Source of the DNA: Pseudomonas gingeri
GTDB taxonomy: Bacteria; Pseudomonadota; Gammaproteobacteria; Pseudomonadales; Pseudomonadaceae
Assembly (NCBI RefSeq): GCF_013385425.1
Contig: NZ_JACAQA010000004.1
Span: 1 to 64,000, forward strand
Direction of reading: 5' to 3'
DNA length: 64,000 nucleotides
The translations under genes and the position numbers were made by a program. Positions 57,160-64,000 of this stretch are shown here, piece after piece. Numbering within the stretch: the stretch's first letter is position 1; each line of letters begins with the position of its first letter. The notes beneath the pieces are model-generated. The model ran no database searches. It was not told where the DNA came from and saw nothing but the letters and a program-made list of their open reading frames with translations.

Positions 57160-58809
57160 ATGAACCTTCATCAATACGCCGAAACCCACGAGGTCACCAA
57201 CCAGCCGCCGTCGCTGGACGGGACCAACCTCTATCGCATCGACCTGCCGCTGCAAGAGTGGGCGCGGCGTTTCGGCGCCGGTTGGGCCGAATCGCGGATC
57301 GACGTTTATGGCGCCCTGGCCGGCGGGCCGCTGATGGAGGCGGGGTTTCTCGCCAACCAGAACAAACCGGTGTTCGTCAGCCATGACCGTTACGGCCATC
57401 GCCAGGACCTGGTGGAGTTCCATCCGGCTTATCACGAGCTGATGCGCACCGCCGTCGAACACGGCCTGCCGTCGTTGCCCTGGACCGATCCGCAGGACGG
57501 CGCCCATGTCGCCCGCGCCGCCATGACCTACCTGCACAGCCAGGCCGAGGCCGGCACCGGTTGCCCGTTGACCATGACCTTCGCCTGCGTGCCGGCCTTG
57601 CGTCTGCAAGCGGATATCGCCGGGCAATGGCTGCCGAGCATCCTCAGTACCCAATACGACCCACGCAATATCGGCATCGCCCACAAGACCGGGGCAACCA
57701 TCGGCATGGCCATGACCGAGAAGCAGGGGGGGACTGACGTGCGCGCCAACACCACCCGGGCCTATCCGGTCGGCGCTGGCGGCCCGGGGCAGCCTTACGA
57801 ACTGCTGGGGCACAAATGGTTCTGCTCGGCACCGATGTGCGATGCCTTCCTGACCCTGGCCCAGACCGACAAGGGCCTGACCTGTTTCCTGCTGCCGCGC
57901 CATCGCCCGGATGACAGTCGCAACCAGTTCTATATCCAGCGCTTGAAAAACAAGCTGGGCAATTGTTCCAACGCGTCGAGCGAAGTGGAGTTCCGTGGTG
58001 CTTTAGCCTGGATGATCGGCGAGGAAGGGCGCGGCGTACCGACCATTATCGAGATGGTGGCGATGACCCGTTTCGATTGCATGGTCGGCTCCAGTGCCTT
58101 GATGCGCCAGGCGCTGACCCAGGCCAGCCATCATTGTGCCCATCGGTTGGTCGGCGGGCGCGTGCTCAGCGAGCAGCCGCTGATGCAGAACGTGCTCGCC
58201 GACCTGGCGCTGGAGAGCGAGGCGGCGCTGGCCTTGAGCCTGCGCATGGGCCGGGCGCTGGATCATCTGGGGGATGAGCATGAGGCGAAGTTCGCCCGGC
58301 TGGTGACGGCGGTGGGCAAATACTGGATCTGCAAGCGTGCCCCGGCGATGATCAACGAGGCCGCCGAATGCATGGGCGGCGCCGGGTATGTGGAAGACAG
58401 CATCCTGCCGCGGCTGTACCGCGAAGCACCGGTCAACTCGACCTGGGAAGGTTCGGGGAACGTGCAGTGCCTGGATGTGTTGCGTTCGTTGTCCAAGGAG
58501 CCGGGCGTGCTGGAAGTGCTGTTCAGCGAATTGGGCGACGGCCATGGCGACAAACGCCTGGCCCGGCATATCGAACACTTGAAGCTGGCGTTTACCGACA
58601 CCCACGATATCCAGTACCGCGCCCGGCAACTGACCGAAGACATCGCCCTGGCGTTGCAGGCCAAATTGTTGCTGGAGGCGGGCAATGCCGAGGTCAGCGA
58701 TGGTTTTATCGCCAGTCGGCTAGAGGCCGGGGGACGAGTCTACGGCACCTTGCCCCGTGGAGTGAATGTCGAGGCTATTGTCGCTCGTTCGACGCCGCAG
58801 GGTTTTTGA
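57160..58809 (+). CDS. AidB-like acyl-CoA dehydrogenase
   Basis: The 549-residue flavoprotein has the acyl-CoA dehydrogenase order with FAD motifs IGMAMTEKQGGTDVRANTTR and GHKWFCSAPMCDAFLTLAQT, and the long C-terminal domain of the AidB group (ECMGGAGYVEDSILPRLYRE, VNSTWEGSGNVQCLDVLR). E. coli AidB is an adaptive-response protein that binds DNA and protects it from alkylation; a minor dehydrogenase activity is known. The expected catalytic Glu is in the REAPVNSTWEGSG segment. It follows ladS by 90 bases on the same strand with a good GGAGCC site. Confidence 0.9.
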   Translation: MNLHQYAETHEVTNQPPSLDGTNLYRIDLPLQEWARRFGAGWAESRIDVYGALAGGPLMEAGFLANQNKPVFVSHDRYGHRQDLVEFHPAYHELMRTAVEHGLPSLPWTDPQDGAHVARAAMTYLHSQAEAGTGCPLTMTFACVPALRLQADIAGQWLPSILSTQYDPRNIGIAHKTGATIGMAMTEKQGGTDVRANTTRAYPVGAGGPGQPYELLGHKWFCSAPMCDAFLTLAQTDKGLTCFLLPRHRPDDSRNQFYIQRLKNKLGNCSNASSEVEFRGALAWMIGEEGRGVPTIIEMVAMTRFDCMVGSSALMRQALTQASHHCAHRLVGGRVLSEQPLMQNVLADLALESEAALALSLRMGRALDHLGDEHEAKFARLVTAVGKYWICKRAPAMINEAAECMGGAGYVEDSILPRLYREAPVNSTWEGSGNVQCLDVLRSLSKEPGVLEVLFSELGDGHGDKRLARHIEHLKLAFTDTHDIQYRARQLTEDIALALQAKLLLEAGNAEVSDGFIASRLEAGGRVYGTLPRGVNVEAIVARSTPQGF

Positions 58810-58910
58810 CGGGCGATTGCAGCGACCTGTCGCAGGGGGAAGGTGATTTTGAAGTTTCAAATGTGAAGAGGGAAACTTACAGTTTTCCTCTTCACAATGA
58901 TCGGTTTCTA

Positions 58911-60125
58911 TCAGCCTAAAAGGCGGGCGATGATGCCGGTACCGTCGGTTGAGCCCGAGATCAGTATCTTGTTGTCAGGTTGTACTTGAACGACAGGGGA
59001 CGGTTGTGAACTGATGATCTGGAGTTCCTGGGTTCCGAAGTCCGCGTCCGGGGTGCCATCTTTTATATACCTGAGTAACGCAGACCGGGTGCTGCCAGGT
59101 GGTTGGCACAGTACGACGATTTTTTCGTCAGCTTGTACAGTGGCGCACAAGGCCTGCCATCCGTAGTCCAGTTCGCCGTTGACGAATATTTCCAGGGCTT
59201 TTCCCCCATTAAACGTACCATCTTCCTTACCATCTGAGTTAACACGTGACAGAAGAGGCAGTGCTCCTATCAGAGCTCCGTTCTCGCCTTTGAAAATATA
59301 CCCGGCGGCCAATGTCTTTCCGTCAGGCTGCTGTGACAAGTGAATAAGCTCCACATGAACGCCCCCAGTGCTATCAATCAAAACAAACCCTTGGTTGAAA
59401 CTGCCATAGCTCAAATCCAGCTCGCCCTTGTCGGTATAGCGAGCGATGAGCCCGCCTCTTTGGTAGATGCCGCCGACCAGGATCTTGTCTCCCTGGAGGG
59501 TCAGTGATTGAAAAGTGGCACCCTCCATTCCGTACACCAGGCCATTGTTGCCGAAGGTCACGTCAGGCTGGCCGTTTGCACTGAGGCCAAAAATCACACC
59601 GCCACGCCCGGCTCCAATATCAGCGGTTTCCGCGGCCACGAAAACCTTTCCATCCGGCTGAACCGCCATCCCCGTTCTGCGGCGACCAGAGTCCAGTTGG
59701 ATATTGAAAGAGGTCATTCCGCTAGTGCCGAATATCAGGTCCAGACGGCCATCAGGCAGTAATCGGGCGAATAGCGCAGCGCCGAAAGGATTGAGGCCAT
59801 TTCCTATGCCTGCGAATACAATGATTTTTCCATTTGATTGCACAACGAAATTCAATAGCGTGGCGTTATAGTTCTCCGGGAGGCGAGTATGGACAACACC
59901 TTGGTTGCCAAAGGTGTCGTCCAGAACGCCGTCTGTCGTGTGCCTCACGATGACCAGCATGTCCGATGACAGGATCGATCCAACCGACAGTATTTTTCCA
60001 TCCGGCAATAATCTGGATGTGCCGTAGAAGGACTCGGACGCTAGCTGGATACGCACGATGCCTTGGGTTCCGAAACTGGGGTCGAAGCTGGCGGGAGCTT
60101 TGTTGTCTTTGGTTGATGGGTTCAT
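58911..60125 (-). CDS. Delta-60 repeat beta-propeller-like protein
   Basis: The 404-residue protein consists of about seven delta-60 repeats of roughly 50-55 residues. Each has an LDxxFGxxG-type core (DPSFGTQGIV, DDTFGNQGVV, LIFGTSGMTS, DVTFGNNGLV, DLSYGSFNQG, DGTFNGGKAL, DADFGTQELQ) alternating with LPDGKI/QPDGKV-type strands, giving a predicted propeller. It has no signal peptide or membrane segment, so secretion, if any, needs another route. The gene has clearly lower GC and different codon use than its neighbours, suggesting horizontal gain. Start ATG 60125 has AAGG upstream. A lux-box-like dyad lies 127 bases further up. Ligand and role are unknown. Confidence 0.85.
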   Translation of the reverse strand: MNPSTKDNKAPASFDPSFGTQGIVRIQLASESFYGTSRLLPDGKILSVGSILSSDMLVIVRHTTDGVLDDTFGNQGVVHTRLPENYNATLLNFVVQSNGKIIVFAGIGNGLNPFGAALFARLLPDGRLDLIFGTSGMTSFNIQLDSGRRRTGMAVQPDGKVFVAAETADIGAGRGGVIFGLSANGQPDVTFGNNGLVYGMEGATFQSLTLQGDKILVGGIYQRGGLIARYTDKGELDLSYGSFNQGFVLIDSTGGVHVELIHLSQQPDGKTLAAGYIFKGENGALIGALPLLSRVNSDGKEDGTFNGGKALEIFVNGELDYGWQALCATVQADEKIVVLCQPPGSTRSALLRYIKDGTPDADFGTQELQIISSQPSPVVQVQPDNKILISGSTDGTGIIARLLG

Positions 60126-60251
60126 TGAAGTAGACCTTGAGGGTTGAGAGGGGCCTCTACAACGCAATCAACGGTTAACTCCACATATCTCGGTACTGCG
60201 ATTGGCAACAGGCACACGGGCTAGAAAACACCCAAAATACCTCTTTGTATA

Positions 60252-60267
60252 CTGTCAGAAGTGACAG
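60252..60267. promoter_or_regulatory. Lux-box-like dyad upstream of delta-60 gene
   Basis: CTGTCAGAAGTGACAG differs by one base in its centre from the dyad at 21990-22005 and keeps both 6-bp arms. It lies upstream of the minus-strand delta-60 gene and is followed in that direction by TATACAAAGAGGTATTTTGG. The remainder of 60126-60461 shows no gene. Confidence 0.5.
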
Positions 60268-60461
60268 CTATCATTCGATTTATATCGATAGTTTTCTCTG
60301 ATGATCAACGGCTTGGGGATATGGGTTTTGAACACCTGCATCGGCATACGGAGAGCTGATCGATCCATCTCAGGTCAACCCGAAGGGGGAGGAAGTAGTG
60401 CCTTTGGAGGGCGGAACAGGCAAGATGAAGGTCTGCAACATCAGAAGACAGGATGCTCTCC

Positions 60462-61925
60462 GTGACCGAAGCTTTTATTGTCGTGCAATCCCCCGAAGAA
60501 GCCGTGGACCGTCTGGCCGAACTCCACGAGCGTGCCACCAGCGCCCTGAGCCAGGCCCTCAAGCGTTACCTCAAGGACCGCGTCGAACCCGACGCCGAAC
60601 AGCGTGCCGTATTCCGCTACCCCGAATTGCGCCTGACCTACACCTACCAGGGTGAAGTCCCCGCCACCACCCGGGCCTACGCCAAGGTCCAGTTGCCGGG
60701 CACCTACAGTGTTACCGTCACCCACCCGGCGGCGTTCCGCAAATACCTGCTGGAACAACTGGTGCCGCTGATGCGCGACTTCACCGTCACGGTGGAAGTG
60801 GGCGTCAGCGAACAGAATATTCCTTACCCCTATGTGGTCGAGCAGGGCGATGAACTGGCCGGCTCCGGCGTCACCGCCTCGGCCCTGGCGCGGGTGTTCC
60901 CGAGCACCGACCTGTCGGCCGCCACCGATGACATCGCCGATGGCCTGCACGACTGGGAAAATACCTCGCCCTTGCCCCTGGCCCTGTTCGACGCCGCCCG
61001 GGTGGACTTCTCCCTGCGCCGCCTGGTGCATTACACCGGCAGCGACTGGCGCCATGTGCAGCCGTGGATCCTGCTGACCAACTACCACCGCTATGTCGAC
61101 CAGTTCATCCTCCATGGCCTGCAACAGCTGCGTGATGATCCGCGTTTCGTGCGCATGGTGTTGCCGGGCAACGTGATCATCGACCAGAGCATGGAGTACG
61201 GCGAGGCCCAGGCCGTGGCCGCCGGGGTGGTCTGGCACCGCTACCAGATGCCGGCCTACCACCTGCAGGCCGCCGATGGCCATGGCGTGACCCTGGTGAA
61301 TATCGGCGTCGGCCCCTCCAACGCGAAGAACATCACCGACCACCTGGCGGTGCTGCGTCCGCACTGCTGGCTGATGATCGGTCACTGCGGCGGCCTGCGC
61401 CAATCCCAGACCATTGGCGACTATGTGCTGGCCCACGCTTATATGCGCCGCGATGGGATTCTCGACCGGGTAGTGCCGCCGAATATCCCGATCCCGGCCC
61501 TGGCTGAAGTGCAGATGGCTTTGCAACAGGCGGCGGCGAACGTCACCGGCGAACGTGGCGACGATTTGAAGAAGCGTCTGCGCACCGGCACCGTACTGAC
61601 CTACGACGACCGTAACTGGGAGCTGCGCTGGGCCCAGGAGCGGCCGTTGATCAACCTGTCCCGAGCCGTGGCCGTGGACATGGAAAGCGGCACCATCGCC
61701 GCCCAGGGTTATCGTCTGCGGGTACCGTATGGCACCTTGCTTTGTGTGTCGGACAAGCCGCTGCACAGTGAGATCAAGCTGCCAGGTTCGGCGAACGCCT
61801 TCTATGAGCGGGCGGTCAGCCAGCATTTGAAGATCGGTATTGCGGCGGTGGACCTGCTGCGCACAGAGCTGCATTCGCTGCACTCGCGCAAGCTGCGCAG
61901 CTTTGATGAGCCGCCGTTTCGTTAA
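60462..61925 (+). CDS. amn: AMP nucleosidase
   Basis: The 487-residue protein matches AMP nucleosidase in two parts. An N-terminal domain (RLTYTYQGEVPATTRAYAKV) is followed by a C-terminal phosphorylase-like catalytic domain (LVNIGVGPSNAKNITDHLAV, MIGHCGGLRQSQTIGDYVLA, VAVDMESGTIAAQGYRLRVP) with the conserved Met-Glu-Ser and Asp residues. It cleaves AMP to adenine and ribose 5-phosphate in energy and purine balance. I choose GTG 60462, which has AGGA eight bases upstream; ATG 60453 is in frame and possible. Confidence 0.93.
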   Translation: MTEAFIVVQSPEEAVDRLAELHERATSALSQALKRYLKDRVEPDAEQRAVFRYPELRLTYTYQGEVPATTRAYAKVQLPGTYSVTVTHPAAFRKYLLEQLVPLMRDFTVTVEVGVSEQNIPYPYVVEQGDELAGSGVTASALARVFPSTDLSAATDDIADGLHDWENTSPLPLALFDAARVDFSLRRLVHYTGSDWRHVQPWILLTNYHRYVDQFILHGLQQLRDDPRFVRMVLPGNVIIDQSMEYGEAQAVAAGVVWHRYQMPAYHLQAADGHGVTLVNIGVGPSNAKNITDHLAVLRPHCWLMIGHCGGLRQSQTIGDYVLAHAYMRRDGILDRVVPPNIPIPALAEVQMALQQAAANVTGERGDDLKKRLRTGTVLTYDDRNWELRWAQERPLINLSRAVAVDMESGTIAAQGYRLRVPYGTLLCVSDKPLHSEIKLPGSANAFYERAVSQHLKIGIAAVDLLRTELHSLHSRKLRSFDEPPFR

Positions 61926-61940
61926 GGGCGCTGATTTTTG

Positions 61941-62068
61941 GCGGTCTTGAGGGCCTATTCGCGGGCAAGCTCCGCTCCCACAGTTCGATGTCGATCACGA
62001 GTTTTGTGTACGACACGAAACTCATGTGGGAGCGGAGCTTGCCCGCGAAGCTTTTGGCGGCCTTGAGA
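61941..62068. repeat. REPIN (inverted REP pair)
   Basis: GCGGGCAAGCTCCGCTCCCA at the left and TGTGGGAGCGGAGCTTGCCC at the right form a pair with extended outer complementarity. The loop holds GTACGACACGAAAC (62008-62021), almost the same as in the loop at 9519-9532. Confidence 0.8.
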
Positions 62069-62163
62069 GTGTCATCGCCAGCAAGTCCATGGATGCGCTT
62101 GTGGAAATAATAGCCGGCACGCCCTAGCATGGCGGCTCCTGATCCTCAGATATCCTCTTTGCC

Positions 62164-62796
62164 ATGTCTCGTCCACCCCGTCCCGTCGTGCGCCATTCGG
62201 CCGCGAAAACGCCTGTCGCGCCGCGTCGGGTCGCCAAGGCCCCGCCGGCCGAACCCAAGCTGATCCTGTTCAACAAACCCTTCGATGTGTTGACGCAGTT
62301 CAGCGATGGCGAAGGGCGCGCGACCCTCAAGGATTTTATCGCCGTGGGGGGCGTCTATCCCGCCGGCCGGCTCGACCGCGACAGCGAGGGCCTGCTGTTG
62401 CTGACCAACGACGGTCAGCTCCAGGCACGCATTGCCGACCCCAGGCACAAACTGGCGAAAACCTATTGGGTACAGGTCGAGGGTGTGCCGAGCGCCGAGC
62501 AGATCGAGCAGTTGCAAAAGGGCGTGGAATTGAACGACGGCATGACCTTGCCGGCCCAGGCGCGGCAGATCGACGAGCCCACTCTCTGGCCGCGCAACCC
62601 GCCGGTGCGGTTTCGTCAGAGCATTCCCACGGCTTGGTTGGAGTTGATCATTCGCGAGGGGCGTAATCGTCAGGTTCGACGCATGACGGCGGCGGTGGGC
62701 TTGCCGACCTTGCGCCTGGTACGGGTGCGTATCGGCGACTGGACCCTGGACGGCCTGGATCAAGGCCAGTGGCGAGAAGTGCCGGCGCGTCTGTAG
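62164..62796 (+). CDS. rluE: 23S rRNA pseudouridine-2457 synthase
   Basis: The 210-residue RsuA/RluE-family enzyme has its catalytic aspartate in [20 protein letters not shown], plus [15 protein letters not shown] and the C-terminal [20 protein letters not shown]. It lacks the S4 domain of RsuA and RluB, consistent with RluE. A basic N-terminal tail of about 30 residues precedes the fold. RluE makes pseudouridine at position 2457 of 23S rRNA. It converges with the DUF2788 gene, 12 bases apart. Confidence 0.9.
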   Translation: MSRPPRPVVRHSAAKTPVAPRRVAKAPPAEPKLILFNKPFDVLTQFSDGEGRATLKDFIAVGGVYPAGRLDRDSEGLLLLTNDGQLQARIADPRHKLAKTYWVQVEGVPSAEQIEQLQKGVELNDGMTLPAQARQIDEPTLWPRNPPVRFRQSIPTAWLELIIREGRNRQVRRMTAAVGLPTLRLVRVRIGDWTLDGLDQGQWREVPARL

Positions 62797-62808
62797 CTTG
62801 TGGCGGCG

Positions 62809-63018
62809 TTAAAGCGAGCCTGACTCGATCAGCCCGATCACCACGCTCTTGATCACAAACGCGACGATGCCCAGGCCCAGTACGAAAAACAGGATAAAGG
62901 TGCCGAAGCGCCCGGCCTTGGATTTCTTCGCCAGGTCCCAGACGATAAAGCCCATGAAAATGACCAGGATGCTGACCAGGCCGGTCATCATCCATTCTTC
63001 GAAAACGGCAGGATCCAT
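62809..63018 (-). CDS. DUF2788 small membrane protein
   Basis: The 69-residue protein has two hydrophobic segments, at about 11-29 (TGLVSILVIFMGFIVWDLA) and 41-63 (TFILFFVLGLGIVAFVIKSV), with KKSKAGRFG between them, matching DUF2788. Function is unknown. It lies between the convergent rluE gene and the Lrp-type regulator gene 94 bases upstream on the same strand. Confidence 0.88.
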   Translation of the reverse strand: MDPAVFEEWMMTGLVSILVIFMGFIVWDLAKKSKAGRFGTFILFFVLGLGIVAFVIKSVVIGLIESGSL

Positions 63019-63112
63019 CAGACCTCTCCAGTACGAGCGGGGTGGAAAACCGTCCGATTATACGCCATGGGCGAGAACTGATCTGATCTCGGGCAATAAA
63101 GCGGTACGGCCA

Positions 63113-63592
63113 TCAACTGCGCAAATGGGTCAACGGCAGTTCCGTGCTGTTGAGCACCTGGTTCAGCACAAAGCTGGAGCGTACGCTGGTCACCCCCTCG
63201 ATACGCGTCAGGTGCCCCAGCAGCAGTTTCTGGTAGTGGTCCATGTCCGGCACCACCACTTTCAGCTGATAGTCGGCGTCCATCCCCGTCACCAGGCTGC
63301 ACTCCAGCACCTGGGGCAGGGTGCGGATCGCCGCCTCGAAGTTTTCGAAGCGCTCCGGCGTATGCCGGTCCATGCCGATCAGCACATAGGCGGTCAGGCT
63401 CAGGCCGAGCATCTTGCGATCGAGCAAGGCCACCTGGCGGGAAATATAACCGTCGTCCTCCAATTGCTTGACCCGCCGCGAACAGGGCGAGGGCGACAGG
63501 CCGATACGCTCGGCCAGTTCCTGGTTGGAGATGCGGGCATCACGCTGCAATTCCGCCAGAATGCTCAGGTCGTATCGGTCGAGTTTGCTCAT
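63113..63592 (-). CDS. Lrp/AsnC-family transcriptional regulator
   Basis: The 159-residue protein has an N-terminal winged helix (LDRYDLSILAELQRDARISN with the recognition part LSPSPCSRRVKQLEDDGYIS) and a C-terminal RAM/ligand domain at about 70-150. RAM is the small-molecule sensing fold that forms Lrp octamers. Several amino acids are possible ligands; none can be named here. Its upstream region is AT-rich (63610-63660) and shared with whatever lies beyond the right edge, which is the likely target. The P. aeruginosa counterpart (about PA3965) has the same neighbours. Confidence 0.92.
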   Translation of the reverse strand: MSKLDRYDLSILAELQRDARISNQELAERIGLSPSPCSRRVKQLEDDGYISRQVALLDRKMLGLSLTAYVLIGMDRHTPERFENFEAAIRTLPQVLECSLVTGMDADYQLKVVVPDMDHYQKLLLGHLTRIEGVTSVRSSFVLNQVLNSTELPLTHLRS

Positions 63593-63948
63593 CGTCAGGG
63601 CCTTTCCAAGAACTATTGCGGTAAATTATCTATCTTAAGTTAAAAATTGCGCAAGAGATGTTTATTTGAGCAATGTTCGCAATCCTCTGCCGTCGCCCCG
63701 GGCCTATGCTTATTACCAGAATCACTGCCCGGACAAGTGTCCTGTCTCGCAAGCCTGTTCACATTCGAGACAGACACCCCAGTCCACTGCGGCCCGCCGA
63801 ATCAGGCCAGCCGCGGCCGACAATCCCACAGGGTTGCGCCGGCCACCGGGCTACACGCTGTCCAGAAGACGGTGTGAGGTGAGCCGGCGTCAAAAGCGCC
63901 GAGCACGGACGAAGTTCTCAAGGGGAGGCCGACGGGTCTCCCTTTTTT
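63593..63948 (+). other. Untranslated region with possible leader or small RNA
   Basis: From the Lrp start to a strong plus-strand terminator at 63923-63948 there is no convincing protein. Overlapping short frames (63647-63950) have no family resemblance and end in arginine-rich runs. The AT-rich 63610-63660 tract with two TTGCG elements could bind the Lrp-type protein. GC-rich stems (for example GGCGTCAAAAGCGCC near 63887) fill the rest. It may be a long leader with attenuator for a gene to the right, or a free RNA. I do not recognise a known riboswitch class. Confidence 0.35.
63923..63948 (+). terminator. Intrinsic terminator (plus strand)
   Basis: GGGAGGCC (63923-63930) pairs with GGTCTCCC (63935-63942), with one G-T wobble, around the tetraloop GACG, and TTTTTT follows directly. 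It is among the strongest terminators in the window. About 50 bases remain to the window edge. Confidence 0.85.
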
Positions 63949-64000
63949 AATGGGCGAAAAATAAGTTGCGCGACTGGTAGAGTGTCACAGAACCGGAATC

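Overview
The window is GC-rich chromosomal DNA from a Pseudomonas, most likely of the P. fluorescens group. Three things point there: the gene order follows, from memory, P. aeruginosa PAO1 from about PA4031 (ppa) down to PA3965 (Lrp-type regulator); REP/REPIN elements of fluorescens-group type sit between many genes; and family markers such as LadS, EatR/EutBC, Mpl and LptE are present. No rRNA, tRNA, CRISPR array or complete insertion sequence was recognised. All calls come from reading the sequence; no database search was run.

Layout. 1-2460 is an accessory left edge: a 54-residue GYF_2-like protein, an XRE regulator behind two 23-bp direct repeats, a tyrosine-integrase relic, a stretch that may encode an RNA, and an orphan S24-type phage repressor with operator-like dyads. 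2.5-5.5 kb holds ppa, an MtfA-like peptidase, a DedA protein and an acetyltransferase. 5.5-13.4 kb is an ethanolamine catabolic unit (eutC, eutB, permease, aldehyde dehydrogenase) facing its sigma-54 activator EatR, with two excellent -24/-12 promoters. 13.4-24.9 kb mixes a J-domain protein, mpl-ubiX, small lipoproteins, a MORN-repeat/caspase-like lipoprotein, CidA/LrgB-type membrane proteins, two cold-shock-domain proteins, a DedA-PAP2 fusion and a DNA glycosylase. 25-37.5 kb is a dense plus-strand run for proline, NAD, ribosome, cell-wall and lipoate functions (proA, nadD, rsfS, rlmH, mrdA, rodA, mltB, rlpA, dacA, ybeD, lipB, lipA, an LD-carboxypeptidase). 37.6-50.4 kb runs mostly on the minus strand (transglycosylase, arfA, holA, lptE, leuS, then lnt, corC, ybeY, ybeZ, miaB). 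50.5-63.6 kb carries hemL-thiE-thiD, ladS, an AidB-like acyl-CoA dehydrogenase, a low-GC delta-60-repeat propeller gene, amn, rluE and an Lrp-type regulator; the last 400 bases look like an untranslated transcript ending at a strong terminator.

How genes fit together. EatR with sigma-54 should switch on uptake (Eat), cleavage (EutBC) and acetaldehyde oxidation (ExaC-like). MrdA-RodA, MltB, RlpA and DacA form the rod-shape and septal wall module, with Mpl and LdcA in peptide recycling. YbeY, YbeZ, CorC and Lnt form the conserved ybe cluster.

The best candidates for new biology are two near-identical 16-bp dyads of lux-box form (CT-N12-AG) upstream of a cold-shock gene and of the acquired propeller gene, the MORN/C13 lipoprotein, the divergent second cold-shock-domain protein, an arfA gene with a hairpin built into its 3' end, and the left-edge regulatory repeats.
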